From positions 1 through 5,224 of the forward strand of contig JAUIEH010000227.1 in assembly GCA_030428405.1 (NCBI GenBank): 5,224 bases of DNA. The letters run 5' to 3'. Shown here one piece after another: positions 1 through 5,195 of this stretch. Source of the stretch: Alphaproteobacteria bacterium. Its GTDB lineage: Bacteria; Pseudomonadota; Alphaproteobacteria; Caulobacterales; Maricaulaceae. The notes beneath the pieces are model-generated. The model had not been told where the DNA came from and did not search any database. It was given only the letters and a program-made list of their open reading frames with translations. The translations under genes and the position numbers were made by a program. Within the stretch, counting starts at the first letter, position 1; each line of letters starts with the position of its first letter.

Positions 1-1364
1 TTATTGGCGGGGCGGCGACGTTCTTTGTCGCCATACAGCTCGCCGGCGCCGTTGCGGCGGGACAGACGCCGCAAGCCTCGCTCGGAACGATTGCGCCGGG
101 CATGGCGCTGACATTGCGTGTTGAGCCATTGGGCGCGGTGTTCGCCCTCGTCGCGAGCGGGCTCTGGATCGTCAACTCGCTGTTTTCGATCGGCTATATG
201 CGCGGCAACAAAGAGCGCGATCAGACGCGCTTTTATTTCTTCTTCGCGCTCGCCATCACGTCCGCGCTCGGCATCGCCATGTCGGGCGATCTTTTGACGA
301 TGTTCGTCTTCTACGAAGCGCTGACGCTGTCGACATTCCCGCTCGTCTCGCACAAAGGCGATGAGAAGGCGCGACGCGGCGCGCGCATTTATCTCGCCGT
401 TCTGCTGACGACTTCGCTCGGCCTGTTATTACCCGCGATCATTGCGACTTACGCGCTGACGGGAAGCCTTTCTTTCGAGGCTGGCGGCATGGCGTTTGGC
501 GACGCGCCGGACTGGCTGATCGGCTTGGTCTTGTTCCTGTTCGCCTTCGGCATCGGCAAGGCGGCGCTCATGCCCGTGCATTTCTGGCTGCCCAACGCGA
601 TGGTCGCGCCAACGCCGGTGAGCGCGCTCTTGCACGCCGTGGCGGTGGTGAAGGCCGGCGTGTTCACGATGCTGAAGGTTTCGATCTATGTGTTCGGGCC
701 GGAGCGCATGCAGGAACTGCCCGCAGCCGATTGGCTCGCCGGAATAGCAGCGATCTCGATTGTCGTGGCTTCGCTGATTGCTCTGCGTCAGGACAATTTG
801 AAGGCGCGCCTGGCTTATTCCACCGTCAGCCAGCTCTCCTATGTCACGCTCGGCGCCATGATCGCGACGCCGGCGGCGCTGATGGGCGGGGCCCTGCAGC
901 TCGTAATGCACGCGGTCGGCAAGATCACGCTCTTCATGTGCGCAGGCTCCATCTATACCGGCGCCAAGCGCACGGAGATTTCCGACATGCGCGGCCTGGG
1001 CAAGGCGATGCCGTGGACATTTGCGGCCTTCGCCATTGGCTCGGCGTCGATCATCGGTTTGCCGCCCTTGGCGGGCGCTTGGCCCAAGCTTGAATTGCTG
1101 ACCGGCGCCGCCGATGTTGGCCGGCCGCTGCTGGCGCTCGCGCTCGTGGCCTCGACCATATTGAACGTGGCCTATCTTGCGCCGATCGCGATGCGCGGCT
1201 TGTTCCTCAATCCGCCGCGCGGCGCTGATCCGGTGAAGGGCTCGCCATTGCTGGCCGTGCTGCCGCCGGTGATCACGGCCGCGCTCTGCATCATTTTGTT
1301 CTTCTACGCCGGGGCCATAGCCGAGTTTCTGGCGCCAGCGATCAATCCCGGAGGCGCGCGATGA
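1..1364 (+). CDS. Mrp/complex I-type proton-conducting membrane subunit (NuoM/NuoN/MrpD-like), 5' partial
   Basis: The reading frame is open from base 3 and enters from the left, so the ATG at 102 is internal: 33 in-frame residues precede it. The visible part is 453 residues, and I estimate the N-terminal one or two membrane helices are missing. It is strongly hydrophobic with about a dozen membrane segments and belongs to the NuoL/M/N (Proton_antipo_M) family. Counting from the Met at 102, the family's functional residues are present: the helix-5 glutamate in FYEAL (E72), the helix-7 lysine in GKAALMPVHFWLP (K153), K184 in HAVAVVKAG, the cytoplasmic DNLKARLAYSTVSQL signature (231-245), the broken-helix H270 and K274, and PPLAGAWPK with K329. 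These residues relay protons in family members. I infer a cation/proton antiporter rather than complex I because the downstream genes are Mrp-like. Its TGA overlaps the next ATG (ATGA). The exact subunit name is uncertain. Confidence 0.93.
   Translation, partial: IGGAATFFVAIQLAGAVAAGQTPQASLGTIAPGMALTLRVEPLGAVFALVASGLWIVNSLFSIGYMRGNKERDQTRFYFFFALAITSALGIAMSGDLLTMFVFYEALTLSTFPLVSHKGDEKARRGARIYLAVLLTTSLGLLLPAIIATYALTGSLSFEAGGMAFGDAPDWLIGLVLFLFAFGIGKAALMPVHFWLPNAMVAPTPVSALLHAVAVVKAGVFTMLKVSIYVFGPERMQELPAADWLAGIAAISIVVASLIALRQDNLKARLAYSTVSQLSYVTLGAMIATPAALMGGALQLVMHAVGKITLFMCAGSIYTGAKRTEISDMRGLGKAMPWTFAAFAIGSASIIGLPPLAGAWPKLELLTGAADVGRPLLALALVASTILNVAYLAPIAMRGLFLNPPRGADPVKGSPLLAVLPPVITAALCIILFFYAGAIAEFLAPAINPGGAR
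1350..1354 (+). promoter_or_regulatory. Ribosome-binding site of the 99-residue membrane protein gene
   Basis: GGAGG lies 6 nt before the ATG at 1361, inside the last codons of the upstream gene. It is a full Shine-Dalgarno match and fixes the start at the ATGA overlap. Confidence 0.8.
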
Positions 1365-1660
1365 GCGAGAACCGCGAAGACATTAACGCCGTTCACCCAT
1401 TCGCGCGCCGGTTCTTGTTCCTCGAGACCAAGGGCTTCAAGACCTTCGTCTTCTTTGCACTGCTGATTGGTTCGCTTGCGCTGATCGCGGCGGATCTGAT
1501 CATTCACCGCCACGCCTATTTTACATTTGAGGGCTGGCGCGGCTTCCACGCATTCTACGGCTTCCTGGCGTTCACCTTCGCCGTTTTGTGCGGCTGGCCG
1601 CTGCGCCGCCTGCTTGGGCGCTCGGAAAATTACTATGGCGGGAGCGACGACGATGCCTGA
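1361..1660 (+). CDS. Small two-helix membrane protein of the Mrp-like antiporter operon
   Basis: This 99-residue protein has no name that I know. It has a charged N-terminus (1-24), a hydrophobic helix at about 26-48, a short histidine-bearing loop (H50, H51), a second helix at about 61-80 within FEGWRGFHAFYGFLAF, and a polar C-terminal tail with RRLLGRSENYYGG and a final acidic run. The basic residues just after helix 2 suggest that both termini are cytoplasmic. From memory, short proteins with a similar 'EGW-GF-A-YGF' helix and an 'R-E-YY' tail sit between D-type subunits in other proteobacterial Mrp-like clusters, so I take it as a conserved accessory subunit or assembly factor. That homology is unchecked. 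The start follows a strong GGAGG and overlaps the upstream stop by 4 bp. Its own stop overlaps the next start by 8 bp, so all three genes are probably translated in a coupled way. Confidence 0.88.
   Translation: MSENREDINAVHPFARRFLFLETKGFKTFVFFALLIGSLALIAADLIIHRHAYFTFEGWRGFHAFYGFLAFTFAVLCGWPLRRLLGRSENYYGGSDDDA
1640..1644 (+). promoter_or_regulatory. Ribosome-binding site deciding the start of the MrpD-like gene
   Basis: GGGAG lies 8 nt before the ATG at 1653. The competing in-frame ATG at 1635 has only a poor purine run (GGAAAA) before it, and the ATG at 1527 would put about 130 bp inside the upstream gene. Confidence 0.65.
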
Positions 1661-3392
1661 GCTCGCCTCCGATACCGGGGTCGGCTTCTGGGCGATGCTG
1701 TCGCCTGCGGTTCCGCTCTTGCTGGCCGGCTTCTTGTGCGCCGCGTTGCCATATCATCAGGTGCGCAAGGGCTTGATGTTGCTTGCGCCGGTGGCGGCGC
1801 TGTTTGTCTGGCTTTCGGCCGAGCTTGGCTCATACGGGTCGATCGAAGTCGCCGGACTGACCCTGACGACGATGCGCTTCGACGGATTGTCACGCATTTT
1901 TGGTCTCGCCTTCGTCATAGCGGCGTTCCTGAACGGCATTTACGCCTTGCACGAACGTTCGCGATTGTCGGACGCGTCTGCGCTGATTTACGCGGGCGCG
2001 GGTCTTGGCGCGGTGTTCGCCGGCGACCTCATCACCTTGTTCGTGTTCTGGGAGCTGGCGGCGATGTCGTCAGTGTTCCTGATTTTCGCGCGCGGCACGA
2101 CATCGGCCGTCAATGCGGGGCTGCGCTATCTCGCCATCCACGTTGCATCGGGCGCGCTCTTGCTCGCCGGCGCCGTCATTCATTTTCGCGCGGTGGGCTC
2201 ATTCGAGTTCGGCGCGCTCGATCCCAACACGCTCGGCGGCGGATTGATCCTCATCGCGTTCGGCGTCAAGGCGGCCTTTCCGCTGCTGCATAACTGGCTG
2301 CAGGACGCTTACCCGAAAGCGACCGCGACGGGGGCGGTGGTCTTATCCGCGTTCACCACCAAGCTCGCGATTTACGCGCTTGCGCGCGGCTTCGCCGGCT
2401 ATGAGCCATTGATCTGGATCGGCGCGGTGATGACCGTGTTCCCGGTCTTCTTCGCCGTCATCGAAAACGATCTCCGACGCGTTCTGTCCTATTCGATCAA
2501 CAACCAGCTCGGTTTCATGGTTTGCGCGGTCGGCATCGGCACGCCGCTCGCGATCAACGGCGCGGCGGCTCACGCCTTCGCCGACATCATCTTCAAGGGC
2601 TTATTGTTCATGAGCATGGGCGCGGTGCTGCACCGCGTCGGCACAACGCGCGCTACTGAACTGGGCGGTCTCTTCAAATCGATGCCGTTCACTGCAATTT
2701 TCTGCATCATCGGCGCAATGTCGATCTCGGCGTTCCCGCTGTTTTCCGCCTTTGTGACGAAATCCATGATCCTTGCCGCCGTCGCTCATGAGGGCCATTG
2801 GATTGTCTTCTTGATGCTCTTGTTCGCCTCGGCCGGCGTGCTCGAACATGCGGGCATCAAGATTCCGTATTTTGCATTCTTCGCGCATGATTCCGGCAGG
2901 CGGCCGAAGGAAGCGCCCTGGAACATGCTGCTCGCCATGGGCATCGCCTCAGCGCTTTGCATCGGCATCGGCACATTCCCCGGCTGGCTCTATTCGCTTT
3001 TGCCGGTTTCGGTCGCCGAGCACTACCATCCGTATACCGGCGAGCACATTCTCACGCAGATGCAGCTTCTGGTCGCCGCAGTCTTTGCGTTCTCATTCCT
3101 CATGCGCATGGGCGTTTATCCGCCGGAGAAGCGCGCGACGATTTTGGACTTCGATTGGGTCTATCGCCGCGCCGGTCATTCGCTGCTCGTCTGGACCGAC
3201 GTCATCCTGCAGCGGCTCACCGGACATCTCGGCGCAGCCATGTCGCGCGCGCTCAATCGCGCAGACGGTTATCTGCACACAGTGTTCTCGCCGTCAGGAG
3301 CATTGCGGCGCACCGTGCCCAACGGCGCCATGGCGATATGGACCGCGCTTATCCTCGGCGCCGCGCTGATATTGTCTTTGCTCGCAAGCTAG
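1653..3392 (+). CDS. Na(+)/H(+) antiporter subunit D-type protein (MrpD/MnhD, NuoL/M/N fold)
   Basis: This is a 579-residue polytopic membrane protein of the Proton_antipo_M family, longer than most plain MrpD proteins (around 500) because of a C-terminal extension. Key residues are the helix-5 glutamate in VFWELAAM (E134), the helix-7 lysine in AFGVKAAFPLLHNWLQDA (K206), K237 in TTKLAIYAL, the ENDLRRVLSYSINNQLGFM signature (271-289), broken-helix H307 and K315 in HAFADIIFKG, and K370 in FVTKSM. The C-terminal part has a soluble stretch with LDFDWVYRRAG (498-508), reminiscent of NuoL and hydrogenase-type antiporter subunits, and a last helix at about 558-577. The frame is open further upstream to an ATG at 1527, but I chose the ATG at 1653: GGGAG stands 8 nt before it, the overlap with the upstream gene is then only 8 bp, and residues upstream read as a shadow of that gene. 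An in-frame ATG at 1635 is the main alternative. It probably conducts protons or exchanges them for Na+/K+ together with the first gene's product. Confidence 0.94.
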   Translation: MPELASDTGVGFWAMLSPAVPLLLAGFLCAALPYHQVRKGLMLLAPVAALFVWLSAELGSYGSIEVAGLTLTTMRFDGLSRIFGLAFVIAAFLNGIYALHERSRLSDASALIYAGAGLGAVFAGDLITLFVFWELAAMSSVFLIFARGTTSAVNAGLRYLAIHVASGALLLAGAVIHFRAVGSFEFGALDPNTLGGGLILIAFGVKAAFPLLHNWLQDAYPKATATGAVVLSAFTTKLAIYALARGFAGYEPLIWIGAVMTVFPVFFAVIENDLRRVLSYSINNQLGFMVCAVGIGTPLAINGAAAHAFADIIFKGLLFMSMGAVLHRVGTTRATELGGLFKSMPFTAIFCIIGAMSISAFPLFSAFVTKSMILAAVAHEGHWIVFLMLLFASAGVLEHAGIKIPYFAFFAHDSGRRPKEAPWNMLLAMGIASALCIGIGTFPGWLYSLLPVSVAEHYHPYTGEHILTQMQLLVAAVFAFSFLMRMGVYPPEKRATILDFDWVYRRAGHSLLVWTDVILQRLTGHLGAAMSRALNRADGYLHTVFSPSGALRRTVPNGAMAIWTALILGAALILSLLAS

Positions 3393-3666
3393 GATGGATT
3401 CGGTACGAACGAGTCAACCTATGCGAGTGCAATGCTGAGAAAGTTGGTTTGCGCGAATACTCAGTAAAACTGGTAGCCGACTTCGCAACAAGACAGAAAA
3501 ATTTGAAGCTGCCAAAATTTAAAACTCAACACACTCAGGCATTAACCAGGATGCTTAACAATTATAACAGAAAACTATTAGTGGTCGTGCTGCATTTCGG
3601 TTAATTTCTGGTGCGAATATTTAACTCACGACCCGATGAAGCGTCTTTGCGCTGAAGATAAGTCGA
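3393..3666. other. AT-rich gene-free stretch after the antiporter operon
   Basis: No frame here gives a convincing protein. The plus-strand frame open to 3604 is the tail of a shadow frame of the antiporter gene, and its residues look random. G+C falls to about 37-38% by hand count over 3481-3600. I found no good intrinsic terminator: the best small hairpins are CAGT-AAA-ACTG and a pair of AAATTT boxes with a 10-nt gap, and neither is followed by a T-run. The stretch may be decayed or foreign DNA, or a long spacer. Confidence 0.5.
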
Positions 3667-3696
3667 TTGCTGCCCTCTGGATAGTAGGAATATAAT
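3667..3696 (+). promoter_or_regulatory. Candidate sigma-70 promoter for the Cas2-like gene
   Basis: An exact TATAAT at 3691-3696 is preceded at 18 bp by TTGCTG (3667-3672), which matches the TTG core of a -35 box only partly. The expected transcription start near 3703 falls at the foot of a strong hairpin, giving a leader of about 150 nt before the ATG at 3852. It is inferred from motif match and position only. Confidence 0.5.
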
Positions 3697-3703
3697 CGCG
3701 ATT

Positions 3704-3844
3704 CGGCCCCCCAGCTACCACACCAGGGGGCCGTCTCGTATCCCGCACCCAAGAGGAGGGACGCGCGGGACCAAGTGCTTCGTAAGCGGATTTACTTCAA
3801 TCCGTTTGGGCTTGGCGGTCAAGCGTCTCTCCGACAATTCGGAG
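3704..3844 (+). promoter_or_regulatory. Structured 5' leader (four potential hairpins) of the Cas2-like gene, or a small RNA
   Basis: Four inverted repeats follow one another. Hairpin 1 pairs CGGCCCCC (3704-3711) with GGGGGCCG (3726-3733), eight GC pairs with a 14-nt loop. Hairpin 2 pairs TCCCGC (3741-3746) with GCGGGA (3765-3770), and its loop displays GAGGAGGG (3753-3760). Hairpin 3 pairs AAGCGGATT (3784-3792) with AATCCGTTT (3799-3807), nine pairs including one G-U and a 6-nt loop. Hairpin 4 pairs CTCCGA (3829-3834) with TCGGAG (3839-3844), loop CAAT, and it contains the GGAG of the next gene. No known riboswitch is recognised. It could be a regulated 5' untranslated region or an independent small RNA ending before 3852. 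Confidence 0.5.
3841..3844 (+). promoter_or_regulatory. Ribosome-binding site of the Cas2-like gene, held in a hairpin
   Basis: GGAG stands 7 nt before the ATG at 3852 and is the only Shine-Dalgarno candidate at proper distance. All four bases lie in the 3' arm of hairpin 4 (CTCCGA-CAAT-TCGGAG), so ribosome access should depend on opening that stem. Confidence 0.55.
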
Positions 3845-3851
3845 CGCCAGA

Positions 3852-4130
3852 ATGGCCCACAACCTCTTCGTTGCCTATGACTTGATGTCACCCGGACAGA
3901 ACTATGATGCGGTTATCAGCTCAATCAAAGAGCTTGGCCCGCACTACCAGTTCCAGTTTTCACTTTTTTACGTCAACACGAGCCTCAGCCCCCAAAAGGC
4001 CCACGCTCACATTTCGAACGCTCTCGACGTCAACGACCGCCTGATCGTGATCGACGCGCACGGCGCGGTCACCAGCACTTGGGATCGCCCGCCCATCAGC
4101 GAGATAAATGCCATCTGGTTTTCGTCTTAG
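3852..4130 (+). CDS. Small Cas2/VapD-like fold protein ('SinR family' type), orphan
   Basis: The protein has 92 residues. Its pattern is a compact ferredoxin-like fold: strand NLFVAYDL (4-11) ending in D10, helix from NYDAVISSIKELG (17-29), strand FQFSLFYVN (34-42), helix from SPQKAHAHISNAL (46-58), and strand DRLIVIDA (62-69). The first-strand aspartate, the length and the order resemble Cas2 and VapD proteins. From memory, near-identical layouts ('NLF-SYDL-SPGQNY') are annotated as 'SinR family protein' in proteobacteria; these are unrelated to the Bacillus regulator SinR and their role is unknown to me. No cas1, CRISPR repeats or other cas gene is visible, so a spacer-acquisition role is not supported. 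Nuclease activity is possible but unshown. The gene has its own candidate promoter and a structured leader, and stands alone as a transcription unit with a convergent small gene after it. Confidence 0.85.
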   Translation: MAHNLFVAYDLMSPGQNYDAVISSIKELGPHYQFQFSLFYVNTSLSPQKAHAHISNALDVNDRLIVIDAHGAVTSTWDRPPISEINAIWFSS

Positions 4131-4141
4131 GGCAAATTGTT

Positions 4142-4169
4142 GAGCGTTGCCGTCGCCAGCAATGGGCTC
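4142..4169. terminator. Possible hairpin between convergent genes
   Basis: GAGC (4142-4145) pairs with GCTC (4166-4169), and inside it TTGC (4147-4150) pairs with GCAA (4159-4162) around an 8-nt loop. It sits between the stop of the Cas2-like gene and the stop of the minus-strand small gene, where a shared terminator would be useful. No T-run follows on either strand, so it is weak. Confidence 0.22.
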
Positions 4170-4174
4170 GAAAC

Positions 4175-4297
4175 TCATTCTGGTCCCCCCTCCGGCGCGG
4201 GCTTCGGCTCGCGCCCCTTCTTCTTCGGCTTCGGCGGCGTGTTGAGCATGCGCTTCAAGACGTCGTCGCGGCGCTTTACGTCTTCAGGCTTCGCCAT
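4175..4297 (-). CDS. Hypothetical basic 40-residue protein, antisense start overlapping the HEPN-like gene
   Basis: Reading the minus strand from the ATG at 4297 to the TGA at 4175 gives 40 residues: a charged helix-like N-terminus (MAKPEDVKRRDDVLKRMLNT, 1-20) followed by a lysine/proline-rich tail (PPKPKKKGREPKP) and an acidic end. From memory, short alphaproteobacterial hypothetical proteins with an 'RRDEVLKRML-TPPKP' core are common; I could not check this. An AAAGGGG run lies 7 nt upstream on the minus strand and serves as a ribosome-binding site. It is too short for usual gene-finder cut-offs. The start CAT (4295-4297) interlocks with the plus-strand ATG (4296-4298), so the two genes diverge from the same four bases. 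Function is unknown. The basic N-terminal helix could bind nucleic acid or a protein partner, but that is a guess. Confidence 0.6.
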   Translation of the reverse strand: MAKPEDVKRRDDVLKRMLNTPPKPKKKGREPKPAPEGGPE

Positions 4298-5030
4298 GCC
4301 CCAGCCCCTTTCAAAAATTGCCCCGCTCGCCTCACACCACTACCTGCAGCGAGACGAGGCCGATCCAAAGCTCGCGAAACTCGTCCTTTTTGCCATCTCG
4401 CTATACGCCAGAATGGACGAATATCGCGGACGCATCCTTCTCGATCTTCTGCATGCGCGCGCCAAACCCGCAATGGCGATGTATTTCGCTGCCCATAGCG
4501 ACAATCTCAAAATTGAACTCACGCTTGCCGCCGCGCAGGCAGAATTAAACCCGGACGATTTCGCACTTGCCAAAGCCGCTTTCGATTGCTGCAAGACGGC
4601 CGGTAAGCATCGGCACCGACTTGCACATTGGACCTGGCACCAGTCCGATCAAATTCCAGATGCGCTTATTGTCGCTGATCCGCGAAACCGGCTTGAGCTC
4701 GAAGCCGACCAGGTGGTTCGGTACTCGGCCGAAGACATCAATCATGACTTTGACTACATGGAGCACAACGCTGGCGGAGAACTTGACTCCTCAACGCTGG
4801 TTTACTTCGAGCTCGACCTCAAAGAGGCTTGCGACGAATTGGAGCGAGCAATGTACGCTATGCTTCAGCTGTCCCAATGGTTGCGGTTCCGGCAATTCGC
4901 CGTAGACGACTCTAGCGGCGATTTTGCTCCCGCAGCCGAGCGATCACTTGAAGCGCTATGTCGCTGGCTCGATAGGGCTGAATCACTGCCCCCGCAATTT
5001 CGAGATCGGCTTCCAGAACACAGGCGCTAA
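4296..5030 (+). CDS. Hypothetical protein with a HEPN-like R-x4-H motif
   Basis: The protein has 244 residues, is soluble and mostly helical. From the Met at 4296 there is a polar N-terminus (1-25), a helix with LVLFAISLYARMDEYRGRILLDLL (29-52, interrupted), an Ala-rich helix near 72-85, a helix up to CCK (98-100), then KHRHRLAHWTW (104-114) and IPDALIVADPRN (120-131). RHRLAH (106-111) fits the R-(polar)-x3-H active-site motif of HEPN ribonucleases, placed at the start of a helix after a first helical bundle. From memory, alphaproteobacterial hypothetical proteins share an 'R--LAHW-W----LPDALL--DP' block. No domain match was run, so nuclease activity is an inference; some families carry this motif without activity. 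The frame continues upstream to a TTG at 4137 and an ATG at 4248, but that part is the shadow of the minus-strand small gene. The AGG at 4286-4288 gives only a weak ribosome-binding site. Third-codon G+C is low near the 3' end (14 of 30 codons counted). Confidence 0.75.
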   Translation: MPQPLSKIAPLASHHYLQRDEADPKLAKLVLFAISLYARMDEYRGRILLDLLHARAKPAMAMYFAAHSDNLKIELTLAAAQAELNPDDFALAKAAFDCCKTAGKHRHRLAHWTWHQSDQIPDALIVADPRNRLELEADQVVRYSAEDINHDFDYMEHNAGGELDSSTLVYFELDLKEACDELERAMYAMLQLSQWLRFRQFAVDDSSGDFAPAAERSLEALCRWLDRAESLPPQFRDRLPEHRR

Positions 5031-5094
5031 TCGCGGCTGCCAACTCTCGCTCTGCCTCAGTGAGCTGATCGCAATTAAGACCGCTTTCGACCAT
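4912..5094 (-). CDS. Possible small hypothetical protein, antisense to the 3' end of the HEPN-like gene
   Basis: The minus strand reads 60 residues from the ATG at 5094 to the TAG at 4912. An amphipathic helical stretch LTEAERELAAAISACVLEAD (11-30) is followed by PYRASDIALQVIARLREQNR (40-59), a composition that resembles small alphaproteobacterial proteins. Against it, there is no Shine-Dalgarno sequence before the ATG, an in-frame TGA lies only 7 nt upstream of that ATG, and 119 bp overlap the plus-strand gene, whose own C-terminus also looks protein-like. Antisense frames of Ala/Arg/Leu-rich genes often mimic proteins, so this could be a shadow or a decayed gene end. Confidence 0.35.
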   Translation of the reverse strand: MVESGLNCDQLTEAERELAAAISACVLEADLEIAGAVIQPYRASDIALQVIARLREQNRR

Positions 5095-5107
5095 GGTACG
5101 TCATCGA

Positions 5108-5125
5108 TATAATTGGGAATATAAT
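5108..5125 (+). promoter_or_regulatory. Two TATAAT boxes in tandem, possible promoter region
   Basis: TATAAT occurs at 5108-5113 and again at 5120-5125, as two ATATAAT copies with a 5-nt gap. The -35 positions (TTTCGA at 5085-5090 for the first box) match poorly. They could drive a gene leaving the window at the right edge. Confidence 0.25.
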
Positions 5126-5195
5126 CCTCGTCGCATTCTCGCAACTTATGCTCTTCAGCCGACGAGTTGGCTTGAGCGAGTAGGGGATGAGAACG

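Noticed and set aside
1527..1652. Upstream extension of the MrpD-like frame to an ATG at 1527
   Set aside because: It lies inside the 99-residue gene, reads as low-complexity Ala/Arg/Ser, and the ATG at 1653 has a proper GGGAG site and family-like length.
3393..3480. Intrinsic terminator for the antiporter operon
   Set aside because: Only very short stems without a T-run follow the stop codon.
2957..3604. Plus-strand open frame running out of the antiporter gene to 3604
   Set aside because: Most of it is an Arg/His-rich shadow of the antiporter gene; the tail over the AT-rich gap shows no protein pattern.
3636..3695. 19-codon ORF starting at ATG 3636 (MKRLCAEDKSIAALWIVGI)
   Set aside because: It has no ribosome-binding site, overlaps the promoter and shows no recognisable pattern.
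3697..3851. tRNA, tmRNA or known riboswitch in the hairpin-rich leader
   Set aside because: The arms do not give a cloverleaf, no TTCGA-type T-loop or CCA end is present, and no known aptamer consensus was recognised.
3697..4175. CRISPR array near the Cas2-like gene
   Set aside because: No regularly spaced repeats of 20-40 bases are visible on either side.
4137..4295. N-terminal extension of the HEPN-like protein from a TTG at 4137 or the ATG at 4248
   Set aside because: The added Phe/Gly/Ser-rich residues are the complement of the Lys/Pro-rich minus-strand protein, and the start context is weak.
4079..4498. Plus-strand frame of about 139 codons across the gene junction
   Set aside because: It is Arg/Pro-rich, has no ribosome-binding site and overlaps three better-supported genes.
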